Positions 7,578 to 16,766 are shown, counted from the first letter of the stretch. The stretch is DNA of 64,000 nt from Rhizobium sp. BK602 (GCF_014195095.1 NZ_JACIBC010000007.1:62001-126000); one strand, 5' to 3'. The notes: generated by a model from the letters alone, not told the origin. Program-made: numbers and translations.

Positions 7578-8843
7578 ATGGCTGAAATGAAGCTCCAAGA
7601 ACTTAAGAACAAATCCCCGACCGATCTCCTGGCTTTTGCTGAATCGCTCGAGGTCGAAAATGCCAGCACGATGCGCAAACAGGAATTGATGTTTGCCATC
7701 CTGAAGGTTCTGGCCAGCCAGGACGTGGAAATCATCGGTGAGGGTGTTGTCGAAGTTCTGCAGGATGGGTTCGGCTTTCTGCGTTCGGCCAATGCGAACT
7801 ATCTTCCGGGTCCGGACGACATCTATATCTCGCCGTCGCAGATCCGCCGCTTCTCGCTGAAGACCGGCGACACCGTCGAGGGCCCGATCCGCGGACCGAA
7901 GGAAGGCGAGCGCTATTTCGCGCTGCTGAAGGTCAACACCATCAATTTCGACGATCCGGAAAAGATCCGTCACAAGGTCCATTTCGACAATCTGACGCCG
8001 CTCTATCCGAACGAGCGTTTCCGCATGGAACTCGACGTTCCCACCTCGAAGGATCTGTCGCCCCGCGTCATCGATCTCGTGGCGCCGCTCGGCAAGGGCC
8101 AGCGTGGCCTGATCGTCGCGCCGCCGCGCACCGGTAAGACCGTCCTGCTCCAGAACATTGCCCATTCCATCACGGCGAACCATCCGGACTGCTACCTGAT
8201 CGTTCTCCTGATCGACGAGCGTCCGGAAGAAGTGACCGACATGCAACGCTCCGTGCGCGGCGAAGTCATTTCCTCGACCTTCGACGAGCCAGCCGTGCGC
8301 CACGTCCAAGTGGCTGAAATGGTCATCGAGAAGGCCAAGCGTCTGGTCGAGCATGGCCGCGACGTGGTCATCCTGCTCGATTCGATCACCCGCCTCGGCC
8401 GCGCCTACAACACCGTCGTTCCCTCCTCCGGCAAGGTTCTGACCGGCGGTGTCGACGCCAACGCCCTGCAGCGTCCGAAGCGCTTCTTCGGTGCTGCGCG
8501 TAACATCGAGGAAGGCGGTTCGCTGACGATCATCGCCACGGCGCTGATCGATACCGGCAGCCGCATGGACGAAGTGATCTTCGAAGAATTCAAGGGCACC
8601 GGCAACTCGGAAATTGTCCTCGACCGCAAGGTTGCCGACAAGCGCATCTTCCCGGCTATGGATATCCTCAAGTCCGGCACGCGCAAGGAAGACCTGCTGG
8701 TGCCGCGCCAGGATCTGCAGAAGATCTTCGTTCTGCGCCGCATCCTGGCACCGATGGGCACCACCGATGCCATCGAGTTCCTCATCGACAAGCTGAAGCA
8801 GACGAAGAACAATCCGGATTTCTTCGATTCGATGAATACGTAA
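7578..8843 (+). CDS. rho: Transcription termination factor Rho
   Basis: Rho is a hexameric RNA-dependent ATPase that ends transcription. The 421 aa product has an N-terminal helical domain (LQELKNKSPTDLLAFAE), the cold-shock-like primary RNA site (GFGFLRS, then DDIYISPSQIRRF), the P-loop PPRTGKTV, the RPEEVTDM segment, the LLDSITRLGRAYN Walker B region and the secondary RNA-binding GGVDANALQRPKRFFGAARN. The ATG at 7578 gives the normal rhizobial length; an upstream in-frame ATG at 7476 has no family support. Position after hemE-hemJ and before mnmE is standard near the rhizobial origin. Confidence 0.97.
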   Translation: MAEMKLQELKNKSPTDLLAFAESLEVENASTMRKQELMFAILKVLASQDVEIIGEGVVEVLQDGFGFLRSANANYLPGPDDIYISPSQIRRFSLKTGDTVEGPIRGPKEGERYFALLKVNTINFDDPEKIRHKVHFDNLTPLYPNERFRMELDVPTSKDLSPRVIDLVAPLGKGQRGLIVAPPRTGKTVLLQNIAHSITANHPDCYLIVLLIDERPEEVTDMQRSVRGEVISSTFDEPAVRHVQVAEMVIEKAKRLVEHGRDVVILLDSITRLGRAYNTVVPSSGKVLTGGVDANALQRPKRFFGAARNIEEGGSLTIIATALIDTGSRMDEVIFEEFKGTGNSEIVLDRKVADKRIFPAMDILKSGTRKEDLLVPRQDLQKIFVLRRILAPMGTTDAIEFLIDKLKQTKNNPDFFDSMNT

Positions 8844-8899
8844 TCCTTAGCCGGATTCTCGCCTGTTCAGGCGCGGAAGAGGCTGACATATGCAATGAT

Positions 8900-8921
8900 C
8901 GGGCCGCGTTTTTGCGGCCCG
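8900..8921 (+). terminator. Terminator hairpin after rho
   Basis: GGGCCGC, a T-rich loop and GCGGCCC form a 7-base-pair stem 57 bases after the rho stop, followed by TTCTATTT. It is likely an intrinsic terminator with an interrupted T-tract. Confidence 0.65.
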
Positions 8922-9036
8922 TTCTATTTGTGGCGCGTCCTTATGCAATTATCCTGACCGATGTCGATTCGTCGGCCGTCGAAGTTCAGTCCGTATTTGT
9001 GCGTTGTATATTCCGGCGATGAGGCAGGAGAGAAAC

Positions 9037-9804
9037 ATGCACGTGGATGATTTCGGAAATGTCGGTGCCGCCTATCAGGCCTATTCCGAGGGGATACGCG
9101 GCAGAATCCGCCACGAGCTGATATTCGAGGCGGTGCGCGAACGAACGCCCGTTGGCGGCACCATATTGGATATGGGATGCGGCGATGGTGAAATGTCGCT
9201 GCGTCTCGCGGAAGCGGGCTTTAGAGTGCTGGGAGTCGACGTTTCGGCTGAGATGCTGCGCCGCGCAGAACTGCGCAAGGTGGCGTTATCCCCGGATGTG
9301 GGCGCGTGCGTTGAATTTGCCGCTGGCGATATCGCAAGTTTCGAGCCGGGACGAATGTTCGACGCCGTTTGCAGCCACGGCGTCTTGATGTATCTGGACG
9401 ATAGCGTTCCGGCTATCCGCAAATTGGCGGCTCATGTCGCCCCTGGCGGCCTGCTCAGCATCATGTCGCGAAACCTGTTGGCCAATGGCTTTCGTGAAGC
9501 GCTTCGCGGCGATTATGGTATAGCGAGGCGGCTGATCGAAACGGGTGAGCCGAGCAGCACGGGAAATTTGGGGATCAGTACGCGAGCGGACGATCCCCTG
9601 ATGATCATGGGTGAAATGGAAGCTTGCGGTTTTGCTGACTGCGACTGGCAGGGAGTAAGGATTTTCTCCGATCATCTCGATGCTTGTTCTTTCGAGGAAC
9701 AGCAGGCGCTCGAGCTGATTGCACTGGAGCGGGCGGCTGCGCGGCGCGATCCCTATCGCGCCATGGCGCGCCTTTTCCACGCGATGGGCCGAAAGGCAGC
9801 TTAA
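9037..9804 (+). CDS. Class I SAM-dependent methyltransferase, CmoM/SmtA-like
   Basis: The 255 aa product has the SAM-binding motif LDMGCGDGEMSLRLAEAG (about residues 46-63), the acidic end of strand 2 (VLGVDVS) and the PGGLLSIMSRN motif. From the SAM core to the C-terminus its arrangement resembles E. coli CmoM (SmtA), which methylates carboxymethoxyuridine at the tRNA wobble position, including the GVRIFSDHL and RRDPYRAMARLFH tail segments. The neighbours mnmE and mnmG also modify wobble uridine, which supports a tRNA role, but this is inference. ATG 9037 is chosen because AGGAGAG stands just upstream; an ATG at 9004 is the alternative. Confidence 0.75.
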   Translation: MHVDDFGNVGAAYQAYSEGIRGRIRHELIFEAVRERTPVGGTILDMGCGDGEMSLRLAEAGFRVLGVDVSAEMLRRAELRKVALSPDVGACVEFAAGDIASFEPGRMFDAVCSHGVLMYLDDSVPAIRKLAAHVAPGGLLSIMSRNLLANGFREALRGDYGIARRLIETGEPSSTGNLGISTRADDPLMIMGEMEACGFADCDWQGVRIFSDHLDACSFEEQQALELIALERAAARRDPYRAMARLFHAMGRKAA

Positions 9805-9863
9805 ATATATGTTGTCGTCCGGGTGGCAAATCGATTCGGATGCGGATCAATCGGAATGAAAGC

Positions 9864-11174
9864 ATGAACGATACCATTTTCGCGCTCTCCAGCGGTGCTC
9901 CGCCGGCCGGCGTGGCTGTCATAAGGGTCAGCGGGCCGGCGACGATGGATGCGATCACGGCACTGGCGGGATCGCTACCGAAGCCGCGGCATGCGGCATT
10001 GAAAACGATTCGGACTCGTAACGGTCTTACTGTCGACCAGGGCTTGATCCTGATTTTCCCCTCGCCGGCGTCTTTCACCGGTGAGGATTGTGCCGAAATC
10101 CATATCCATGGCGGCAAGGCGGTGGTTGCGGCGCTGTTGCAGGAACTGTCTACGTTTTCCGATTGCCGTTTGGCCGAGCATGGCGAGTTTTCCCGCCGGG
10201 CGCTTGAAAACGGCAAGATGGATCTTGTCGAAATCGAAGGCCTGGCCGATCTGATTGCTGCTGAGACGGAAATGCAGCGCCGCCTGGCGGTGGAGCATAC
10301 GGCGGGCGGGCTCTCAAAGCTCTATCAGGAGTGGGCCGATCGCCTGACCCGGGCACGTGCCCTGATCGAGGCGGAGCTGGATTTTGCCGATGAGGACGAT
10401 GTGCCGGGCTCGGTGTCCGACATGGTCTGGGAGGATATGGCGCGGCTCCAGGCGGAAGTGCGCGGGCATCTCGCCGGCGCCGATTTCGGCGAGATCATCC
10501 GTGATGGGCTGAAGGTGGTGATCGCGGGCGCGCCGAATGCCGGCAAGTCGAGCCTGATGAATGCGCTTGCCCGCCGCGAGGTGGCGATCGTAACCGATAT
10601 AGCCGGCACGACCCGCGATGTTCTGCATGTCGATCTCAACATCGAGGGCTATGCGGTGAAGCTCTATGACACCGCCGGCCTGCGCGAAACGGAAGAAATG
10701 ATCGAGCGCGAGGGGATTCGGCGGGCGCTGAAAACGGCGGCGGACGCGGATATCATTCTGTCGCTGGCGGAGATCGGCACCGCGCCGGAGACGGAGTTTG
10801 CCGGCTTTACCGGAAAGATTTTCCGCATCGGCACCAAGTCCGATCTCCATCCGGAAGACAGGGGCGCCTACGATCTCTGTATTTCCTCCACCACCGGCGC
10901 TGGCTTGCCGGAGCTTCACGGGCTGCTTGCCAATGATCTTCAGGCGCGGTCCGAGGCTCTGTCGCTGGCTCTGCCGAGCCGCTTGAGACATCGTACGTTG
11001 TTGAATGATAGCCTTGCGGCTCTATCGCAGGCCGTTAACTCCACGTCTGCCGGCTTGGATATTCGCGCCGAATATCTGCGCCAGGCCGGACATAGCCTTG
11101 GCCGCATTACCGGCAGGGTCGATGTCGAAGATCTGTTGGATGTTATTTTTTCCGAGTTCTGCATCGGTAAATGA
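9864..11174 (+). CDS. mnmE: tRNA uridine-5-carboxymethylaminomethyl synthesis GTPase MnmE
   Basis: MnmE with MnmG installs the aminomethyl-type group on C5 of wobble U34 using a folate one-carbon unit. The 436 aa product has the N-terminal tetrahydrofolate domain (MNDTIFALSSGAPPAGVAVIR), the helical domain, an inserted G domain with GAPNAGKSSLMNAL, TDIAGTTRD and DTAGLRETE, and the invariant C-terminal FCIGK with the catalytic Cys. The start at 9864 matches the family N-terminus; no upstream frame is needed. The stop TGA overlaps a parS site. mnmG follows after 105 bases. Confidence 0.96.
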   Translation: MNDTIFALSSGAPPAGVAVIRVSGPATMDAITALAGSLPKPRHAALKTIRTRNGLTVDQGLILIFPSPASFTGEDCAEIHIHGGKAVVAALLQELSTFSDCRLAEHGEFSRRALENGKMDLVEIEGLADLIAAETEMQRRLAVEHTAGGLSKLYQEWADRLTRARALIEAELDFADEDDVPGSVSDMVWEDMARLQAEVRGHLAGADFGEIIRDGLKVVIAGAPNAGKSSLMNALARREVAIVTDIAGTTRDVLHVDLNIEGYAVKLYDTAGLRETEEMIEREGIRRALKTAADADIILSLAEIGTAPETEFAGFTGKIFRIGTKSDLHPEDRGAYDLCISSTTGAGLPELHGLLANDLQARSEALSLALPSRLRHRTLLNDSLAALSQAVNSTSAGLDIRAEYLRQAGHSLGRITGRVDVEDLLDVIFSEFCIGK

Positions 11175-11187
11175 TTCACGTGAAACA
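11172..11187. promoter_or_regulatory. parS site (1 mismatch), overlapping the mnmE stop
   Basis: TGATTCACGTGAAACA differs at one position from TGTTTCACGTGAAACA. The first three bases are the mnmE stop codon TGA. A second site is 41 bases downstream, so ParB probably loads at a pair. Confidence 0.8.
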
Positions 11188-11212
11188 TGGCCTTGGAATG
11201 AAAGCGCCGGAA

Positions 11213-11228
11213 CGTTTCACGTGAAACC
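11213..11228. promoter_or_regulatory. parS site (perfect 14-base core)
   Basis: CGTTTCACGTGAAACC contains the complete 14-base palindrome GTTTCACGTGAAAC. It lies in the mnmE-mnmG gap. Confidence 0.85.
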
Positions 11229-11279
11229 TTCTTGACTCCTGAAATTGCTGTGCCAAACAGACGGCAACAGTGAAGGGCT

Positions 11280-13166
11280 ATGGCAATGCTCGATACAATA
11301 TATGATGTCATCGTTGTGGGTGGCGGACATGCGGGTAGCGAAGCTGCGGCCGCGGCCGCGCGGCTGGGTGCAAAAACCGCGCTTGTTACGCATAAGCGCG
11401 ACACAATCGGTGTCATGTCCTGCAACCCGGCGATTGGCGGTCTTGGCAAGGGGCATCTGGTTCGTGAGATCGATGCGCTCGATGGTCTGATGGGCCGTGT
11501 CGCCGATGCTGGCGGTATTCAATTCCGGATGCTCAACCGCAAGAAGGGCCCGGCGGTCCGCGGTCCGCGTACACAGGCGGACCGCAAGCTGTACCGTCTG
11601 GCCATGCAGGCCGAGATCCCGGCGATCGGAAATCTGGAAGTGATCGAGGGCGATGCCTTCGATCTCGCCGTCGATCATGGCCGGGTGTCGGCGGTAATTC
11701 TTGCCGATGGCCGGACGCTGCGTTGCGGTGCCGTGGTCTTGACGACCGGCACCTTCCTGCGTGGGCTCATTCACATCGGCGACAAGAAAATCCCGGCGGG
11801 CCGCGTCGGCGAAAAGCCGTCGGTTGGCTTGTCGGCAACGCTTCAACGCTACAATTTGGCGCTGGGCCGGTTGAAGACGGGAACGCCGGCGCGCCTCGAC
11901 GGTACGACGATCGACTGGGATACGGTTGGACGTCAGGGTGCCGATGACGAACCGGTGCCCTTCTCCTTCATGACCGATCGCATCGTGAATCCGCAGATCG
12001 AATGCGGGGTCACGCGAACGACGCCGGCAACGCATAAGATCATTGCCGATAACCTCGGGCGATCCGCCATGTATTCCGGGCAGATCGAGGGTATCGGTCC
12101 ACGCTATTGCCCGTCCATCGAGGACAAGATCGTCAAGTTTGGCGAACGCGACGGCCACCAGATTTTCCTGGAACCGGAAGGCCTGGACGATAGCACCGTT
12201 TATCCGAATGGTATTTCGACCTCCCTCCCCGAGGAGGTTCAGGACGCCTTCATCAGAACCATTCCGGGTCTGGAACGAGTTCGTATCCTGCAAAGTGGCT
12301 ATGCGATCGAATATGATCATGTCGATCCGCGCGAGCTGAAGCCTTCGTTGGAAGTGGTCAAGATTCCGGGCTTGTTCCTTGCTGGGCAGATCAATGGAAC
12401 CACTGGTTACGAGGAGGCTGGGGCGCAGGGCTTGATTGCCGGTCTGAATGCCGCGCGCCTGGCATCTGGCGGCGATGCTATCCAGTTGAGCCGGACGGAA
12501 TCCTATATCGGGGTGATGATCGACGATCTGACGTCGCGCGGTGTTGCCGAGCCCTATCGCATGTTCACCTCGCGGGCGGAGTATCGCCTGTCCTTGCGTG
12601 CCGACAATGCCGATGTACGGCTGACTCCGCTTGGGCTGTCGATCGGTTGCGTCGAAGGTGACCGTGCCGCACGCTTTGGCGAATACATGGAACGGCTGGA
12701 AAAGGCGCGGTCGCTGTTAAAGCAGCTGAACGTGACGCCCAGCGAAGCGGAAAAGGCCGGGCTGCATCTGAACAAGGATGGGCAGCGTCGATCGGCTTAT
12801 GATCTGCTTTCTTATCCGGATCAGTCGATCACTTCCCTGTCGAGGTTGTGGCCGGAGCTGCAGGCCATCGACCGCCGCGTTGCCGATGCCGTCGAGATCG
12901 AAGCGGCCTATGCCGTCTACATGGATCGTCAGACGTCGGATATCGTTCAGGTTCGGCGCGAGGAAGAGCGGGTCATTCCCGCGGATTTCGATTTCGCCGC
13001 GCTGTCGGGTCTTTCGAATGAGCTGAAGCAGAAGCTGGGCGTGGCACGGCCGAAGAATATTGCCCAGGCCTCGCGCATCGACGGAATGACGCCGGCGGCG
13101 ATTTCGCTGCTGCTGGCGCATCTGCGGAAGCTGGCGGCCGCCGGTGAGCAGAAGATGGTCTCCTGA
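11280..13166 (+). CDS. mnmG: tRNA uridine-5-carboxymethylaminomethyl modification enzyme MnmG
   Basis: MnmG (GidA) is the FAD-dependent partner of MnmE in wobble-uridine modification. The 628 aa product has the FAD-binding GGGHAGSEAA near residue 14, the family block CNPAIGGLGKGHLVREIDALDG, GPAVRGPRTQADR, the second signature QINGTTGYEEAGAQGLIAGLNAA, and a C-terminal helical domain ending in LLAHLRKLAAAGEQ. It starts at ATG 11280 after GAAGGG; a second in-frame ATG is at 11286. rsmG follows after 25 bases, so the two are probably co-transcribed. Confidence 0.96.
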   Translation: MAMLDTIYDVIVVGGGHAGSEAAAAAARLGAKTALVTHKRDTIGVMSCNPAIGGLGKGHLVREIDALDGLMGRVADAGGIQFRMLNRKKGPAVRGPRTQADRKLYRLAMQAEIPAIGNLEVIEGDAFDLAVDHGRVSAVILADGRTLRCGAVVLTTGTFLRGLIHIGDKKIPAGRVGEKPSVGLSATLQRYNLALGRLKTGTPARLDGTTIDWDTVGRQGADDEPVPFSFMTDRIVNPQIECGVTRTTPATHKIIADNLGRSAMYSGQIEGIGPRYCPSIEDKIVKFGERDGHQIFLEPEGLDDSTVYPNGISTSLPEEVQDAFIRTIPGLERVRILQSGYAIEYDHVDPRELKPSLEVVKIPGLFLAGQINGTTGYEEAGAQGLIAGLNAARLASGGDAIQLSRTESYIGVMIDDLTSRGVAEPYRMFTSRAEYRLSLRADNADVRLTPLGLSIGCVEGDRAARFGEYMERLEKARSLLKQLNVTPSEAEKAGLHLNKDGQRRSAYDLLSYPDQSITSLSRLWPELQAIDRRVADAVEIEAAYAVYMDRQTSDIVQVRREEERVIPADFDFAALSGLSNELKQKLGVARPKNIAQASRIDGMTPAAISLLLAHLRKLAAAGEQKMVS

Positions 13167-13191
13167 GATTGCAAGGTGTGAGAGTCCTGCG

Positions 13192-13809
13192 ATGGAATTA
13201 AACGGTGTACGTGTTTCACGTGAAACACAGGGACGGCTCCAGCATTTTGCCGAGCTCTTTCAGAAATGGGCAAAGACCATCAATCTGGTGGCACCGTCGA
13301 CGATCGACGATCTGTGGCGCCGGCACATTGCCGATAGTGCCCAGATTTTTCAGCTCTATCCGAAGCCGGTGCATTGGGTGGACTTAGGCAGCGGCGGCGG
13401 TTTTCCCGGTGTGATCACGGCAATTCTGCTGGCGGAACAGGGGGCTGGACACGTCGATCTGGTGGAAAGCAATCAGAAGAAAGCGGCATTTCTTCGGGTT
13501 TGCCTGCGCGAATGCGAGGCTCGCGGTGCCGTGCATGCGGTGCGAATCGAGGAAGCGCCGAAGCTCATCACCGACTGCGATGTCGTCTCCGCGCGCGCGT
13601 TGGCGGAGCTGGATATGCTGCTGGACTATGCAGCACCGTGGGCGGAGCGCAACGAAAATATCCGTCTGCTGCTGCACAAAGGCCGGGATTATGAGCGCGA
13701 GATTCAGAAAGCCCGTGGTCGTTGGGAATTCGATCTGGTAAAACATGCGAGTGTTGTCGAGCGAGATTCCGTGATTTTGGAGCTGAATCGCCCTCGACGT
13801 CGAATTTAA
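13192..13809 (+). CDS. rsmG: 16S rRNA (guanine527-N7)-methyltransferase RsmG
   Basis: RsmG (GidB) methylates N7 of G527 in 16S rRNA; its loss gives low-level streptomycin resistance in other bacteria. The 205 aa product has the NLVAPSTIDDLWRRHIADS segment and the SAM-binding DLGSGGGFPGV motif at about residues 64-74, then DLVESNQKKAAFLR. The ATG at 13192 fits the family. Codons 7-11 (VSRET) are exactly the perfect parS palindrome, so this DNA is both coding and a ParB site. parA begins 4 bases after the stop. Confidence 0.95.
   Translation: MELNGVRVSRETQGRLQHFAELFQKWAKTINLVAPSTIDDLWRRHIADSAQIFQLYPKPVHWVDLGSGGGFPGVITAILLAEQGAGHVDLVESNQKKAAFLRVCLRECEARGAVHAVRIEEAPKLITDCDVVSARALAELDMLLDYAAPWAERNENIRLLLHKGRDYEREIQKARGRWEFDLVKHASVVERDSVILELNRPRRRI
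13212..13227. promoter_or_regulatory. parS site, perfect 16-base palindrome
   Basis: TGTTTCACGTGAAACA matches the ParB/Spo0J consensus at every position. It sits within the first codons of rsmG, about 0.6 kb upstream of parA and 7.5 kb from the putative oriC. Confidence 0.93.
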
Positions 13810-13813
13810 CCAT

Positions 13814-14626
13814 ATGGATATGTGGCAAATGATCGGCGAGCGAAACCGGATTATCACCATCGCAAACCAAAAGGGTGGAGTGGGCAAGACGACCACGGCC
13901 ATTAATCTGGCGACCGCGCTGGCCGCCATTGGCGAGCGCGTGCTGATCGTCGATCTCGATCCGCAGGGCAATGCCAGCACCGGCCTGGGCATCGACCGTC
14001 GCGATCGCAAGCTCTCCTCCTATGACGTGCTTGTGGGTACCCATAGCATTGTCGAGACGGTTCAGGAGACGGCGGTCCCCAATCTTTATATCGTGCCGTC
14101 GACCATGGATCTGCTTGGCATCGAGATGGAGATCGCCCAGCAGCCGGATCGCGTCTTCCGCCTGCGCCGCGCCTTGAATGCCGCCGATGCGGCCGCTTTC
14201 TCCTATATTCTTGTCGATTGCCCGCCCTCCTTCAATCTGCTGACGATGAACGCGATGGCTGCGGCGCATTCGGTTCTGGTGCCACTGCAGTGCGAGTTCT
14301 TTGCGCTGGAAGGTCTCAGTCAGCTCCTGGAAACGGTCGATCAGGTGCGTCGTACCGTCAATCCCATGCTCGATATCCAGGGTATCGTGTTGACGATGTT
14401 CGATTCCCGCAACAATCTGGCGCAGCAGGTCGTCAATGATGTGCGGACGCATTTGGGCGAAAAAGTCTACCATACGTTGATTCCGCGCAACGTACGCGTG
14501 TCGGAAGCGCCGTCTTACGGCAAGCCGGCGATCCTGTACGATCTGAAATGCGCCGGCAGTCAGGCCTATCTGCAACTGGCCTCGGAAGTCATTCAGCGGG
14601 AGCGGCAGCGCAAGGCGGCAGCCTGA
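13814..14626 (+). CDS. parA: Chromosome-partitioning ATPase ParA
   Basis: ParA forms ATP-dependent gradients on the nucleoid that draw ParB-parS complexes apart. The 270 aa product has the deviant Walker A KGGVGKTTT at residues 20-28 with the signature first Lys, DLDPQGNAST (Walker A') near 49, and LVDCPPSFNLLT (Walker B) around 135. It lacks the N-terminal HTH of plasmid-type ParA/RepA, so this is the short chromosomal form. An alternative start is ATG 13829. parB follows 30 bases after the stop. Confidence 0.96.
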   Translation: MDMWQMIGERNRIITIANQKGGVGKTTTAINLATALAAIGERVLIVDLDPQGNASTGLGIDRRDRKLSSYDVLVGTHSIVETVQETAVPNLYIVPSTMDLLGIEMEIAQQPDRVFRLRRALNAADAAAFSYILVDCPPSFNLLTMNAMAAAHSVLVPLQCEFFALEGLSQLLETVDQVRRTVNPMLDIQGIVLTMFDSRNNLAQQVVNDVRTHLGEKVYHTLIPRNVRVSEAPSYGKPAILYDLKCAGSQAYLQLASEVIQRERQRKAAA

Positions 14627-14656
14627 TAGAGTTTTGTTCTGGAGTGGGTGAGTAGG

Positions 14657-15538
14657 ATGAATGATGATCTTTCGAAGCGGCGTCTCGGTCGCGGTCTGGC
14701 GGCTCTGATCGGGGAGATGGATCAGCCGACCCCCGTCGAAACCGGAAGGCCGAGCGTCAATCCGGATCGTCTGGTGCCGATCGAATTCATCAGCCGTAAT
14801 CCCCGGAACCCTCGCCGCTATTTCGATGAGACGGAATTGCACGATCTCGCCAGTTCGATCCGCCAGCACGGTATCGTGCAGCCGGTCGTGGTGCGGACTG
14901 CTTCCACGGATCGTTTTGAAATCATAGCCGGCGAAAGACGCTGGCGTGCGGCGCAGCTCGCCGGATTGATCGAGATCCCGGTTATCGTCCGCGATGTCGA
15001 CGACAAGACGGCCCTGGAAATCGCCATCGTCGAAAACGTTCAGCGCGCCGACCTCAATCCGCTGGAAGAAGCGCTGGGCTATGAGCAGCTGATCGCCGAA
15101 CACGGCTATACGCAGAACGATCTCGGCGAGATCATCGGCAAGAGTCGCAGCCATGTCGCCAATTCGCTGCGGCTTTTGAAGCTGCCCGATCCGGTCCGCG
15201 ACATGCTTGCGGCGGGCAGCCTGTCCGCCGGTCACGCCCGCGCCCTGGTTTCCACCTCCGATCCCGCCACCCTTGCCCGGACCATCGTGTCCAAGGGCAT
15301 GTCGGTGCGCGATGCCGAACGGCTGGCGCAGAACGATATCAAGGCGCAAAGCGATCCTCGGCCGGCGGCGCGCAAGGATGACAAGGATTCCGATACTCTC
15401 GCGCTGGAGCGCACGCTGTCGGACACGCTGGGGCTGGATGTCTCGATCAATCATCGCGGCAATGGCGGCCAGGTGAAGATCTCCTACAAGACCCTGGAGC
15501 AGCTCGAGGAAATCTGCCGGCTGCTGGAACGGCGCTAA
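14657..15538 (+). CDS. parB: Chromosome-partitioning protein ParB
   Basis: ParB is a CTP-dependent DNA clamp that loads at parS and spreads. The 293 aa product has the conserved N-terminal KRRLGRGLAALIGE (ParA-stimulating region), the CTP-binding core with GERRWRAAQLAG near residue 95 and ENVQRADLNPLEEA, an HTH (IGKSRSHVANSLRLLKLP) and a C-terminal dimer domain. A GTG at 14648 is a possible earlier start; I prefer ATG 14657. With four parS sites in this window the segregation system is complete. Confidence 0.95.
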   Translation: MNDDLSKRRLGRGLAALIGEMDQPTPVETGRPSVNPDRLVPIEFISRNPRNPRRYFDETELHDLASSIRQHGIVQPVVVRTASTDRFEIIAGERRWRAAQLAGLIEIPVIVRDVDDKTALEIAIVENVQRADLNPLEEALGYEQLIAEHGYTQNDLGEIIGKSRSHVANSLRLLKLPDPVRDMLAAGSLSAGHARALVSTSDPATLARTIVSKGMSVRDAERLAQNDIKAQSDPRPAARKDDKDSDTLALERTLSDTLGLDVSINHRGNGGQVKISYKTLEQLEEICRLLERR

Positions 15539-15596
15539 AGCAAGTTTGGGAAAACTGCGGAATGGTTTTCCATCCAGAGTCCGTCTGAAGCGAGTT

Positions 15597-15636
15597 AAGG
15601 CGGTTTGCGTTTATGAGACGCCAACCGCCTTTTTAT
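15597..15636 (+). terminator. Rho-independent terminator after parB
   Basis: AAGGCGGTT and AACCGCCTT form a 9-base stem followed by TTTTTATATTT, about 60 bases past the parB stop. It closes the mnmG-rsmG-parAB run against convergent holA. Confidence 0.85.
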
Positions 15637-15713
15637 ATTTATCCATTATTTTCAAATGCTTAGCGCTGTAAGTCAGCTCGGTTGTCCTGAAGGATAACCG
15701 CTTTCGTGAAACC

Positions 15714-16751
15714 TCAGCCTTTACGTGCCGACTGAAGCGTGGTTGCCAGCAATGTGTGCGTGGCAATCGTATCCTCAAGGCTGGCGCGTTGCCGACTCTG
15801 AAGGATGGCCGATTGCAGCCGGCTCATTTCACGGGCGATCGCCGGTGCCGTCCAGCTGCGCAGCGCCTGCTCGATGATCGGCTTACGGCGGAAATGCAGA
15901 TGCCGGCCGAGCGTCTGCATCACCTGGGCCGGCTGCAGCCGCTTTTCATCCATCTCGGCACGCATCACGTCGAGAAGCTGGAATTGCCGCAGGCAGCCCT
16001 GCAGAACCAGAAACATCGGCGTTTTCGACGAGGCGATCTTCTGCATCGCGTGGAGAAAGGCCTGCGAATCGCCCTTCAATATGGCGTCGACGGCGTCATC
16101 GGCGGAAATCGCGCTGGCATCGCCGATAATATCGTTGACATGATCCTCCTCGATCGTCCCCTGCCCGCGGCAATAGAGCGCGAGCTTTCGCACCTCGTTG
16201 CGCGACGCGATCCGGTCGCCGCCCAGCAGCTCCAGCAGCACCTGTCGCGCCGCCGGCGTGATGCGCAGGTTTTCGCTCGTTAGCTCGGTGTCGATCAGGC
16301 TGTTCAGGGCACGGATATCGTCGGCATAGCAGGGGATGATGGCAACGGCCCGCGAAGCTTCGGCGATCTTGCGCAGGCCGGAACCCTTTTTGAGGTCGCC
16401 GGCCTCGATGACGACGAAACTCGCTTCCGGAGGACTGTCGGCGATGATCTGCAGCGAATCGACCAGCGCCTTTTCATTGGCGGCACCGCGGATCCAGACC
16501 AGTTTTTCGCCGCCGAACAGGCCGATGGCGTTGACCTCGTCCAGCAGGCGACCGGCATCGTTCTGCAGGTCGCCGACATCGAGCTTGATCAGCGAAAAGG
16601 GATCATTCAGGTCGACGCCGCTTTTGGCGGCGACCTGCCCCGCCCGTTCGGACACGAGACCGCGATCCGGGCCGTAGATGACGAAGAGGCGGTAATGGCG
16701 CGCGGCGTTTTGCAGGAATCCGTCGAATTCGTGGGACTTGATTTCCGACAT
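15714..16751 (-). CDS. holA: DNA polymerase III delta subunit
   Basis: HolA is the wrench subunit of the clamp loader that opens the beta clamp. The 345 aa product has the expected N-terminal AAA-like fold start (FLQNAARHYRLFVIYGPDRGLVSERA), LDEVNAIGLFGGEKLVWIRG, the GDRIASRNEVRKLALYC segment and a C-terminal helical collar domain. It lies 15 bases after lptE in the minus-strand run leuS-lptE-holA, an arrangement conserved across proteobacteria. Cytosolic. Confidence 0.93.
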   Translation of the reverse strand: MSEIKSHEFDGFLQNAARHYRLFVIYGPDRGLVSERAGQVAAKSGVDLNDPFSLIKLDVGDLQNDAGRLLDEVNAIGLFGGEKLVWIRGAANEKALVDSLQIIADSPPEASFVVIEAGDLKKGSGLRKIAEASRAVAIIPCYADDIRALNSLIDTELTSENLRITPAARQVLLELLGGDRIASRNEVRKLALYCRGQGTIEEDHVNDIIGDASAISADDAVDAILKGDSQAFLHAMQKIASSKTPMFLVLQGCLRQFQLLDVMRAEMDEKRLQPAQVMQTLGRHLHFRRKPIIEQALRSWTAPAIAREMSRLQSAILQSRQRASLEDTIATHTLLATTLQSARKG

Positions 16752-16766
16752 CGCCGCGCGCTCTTA

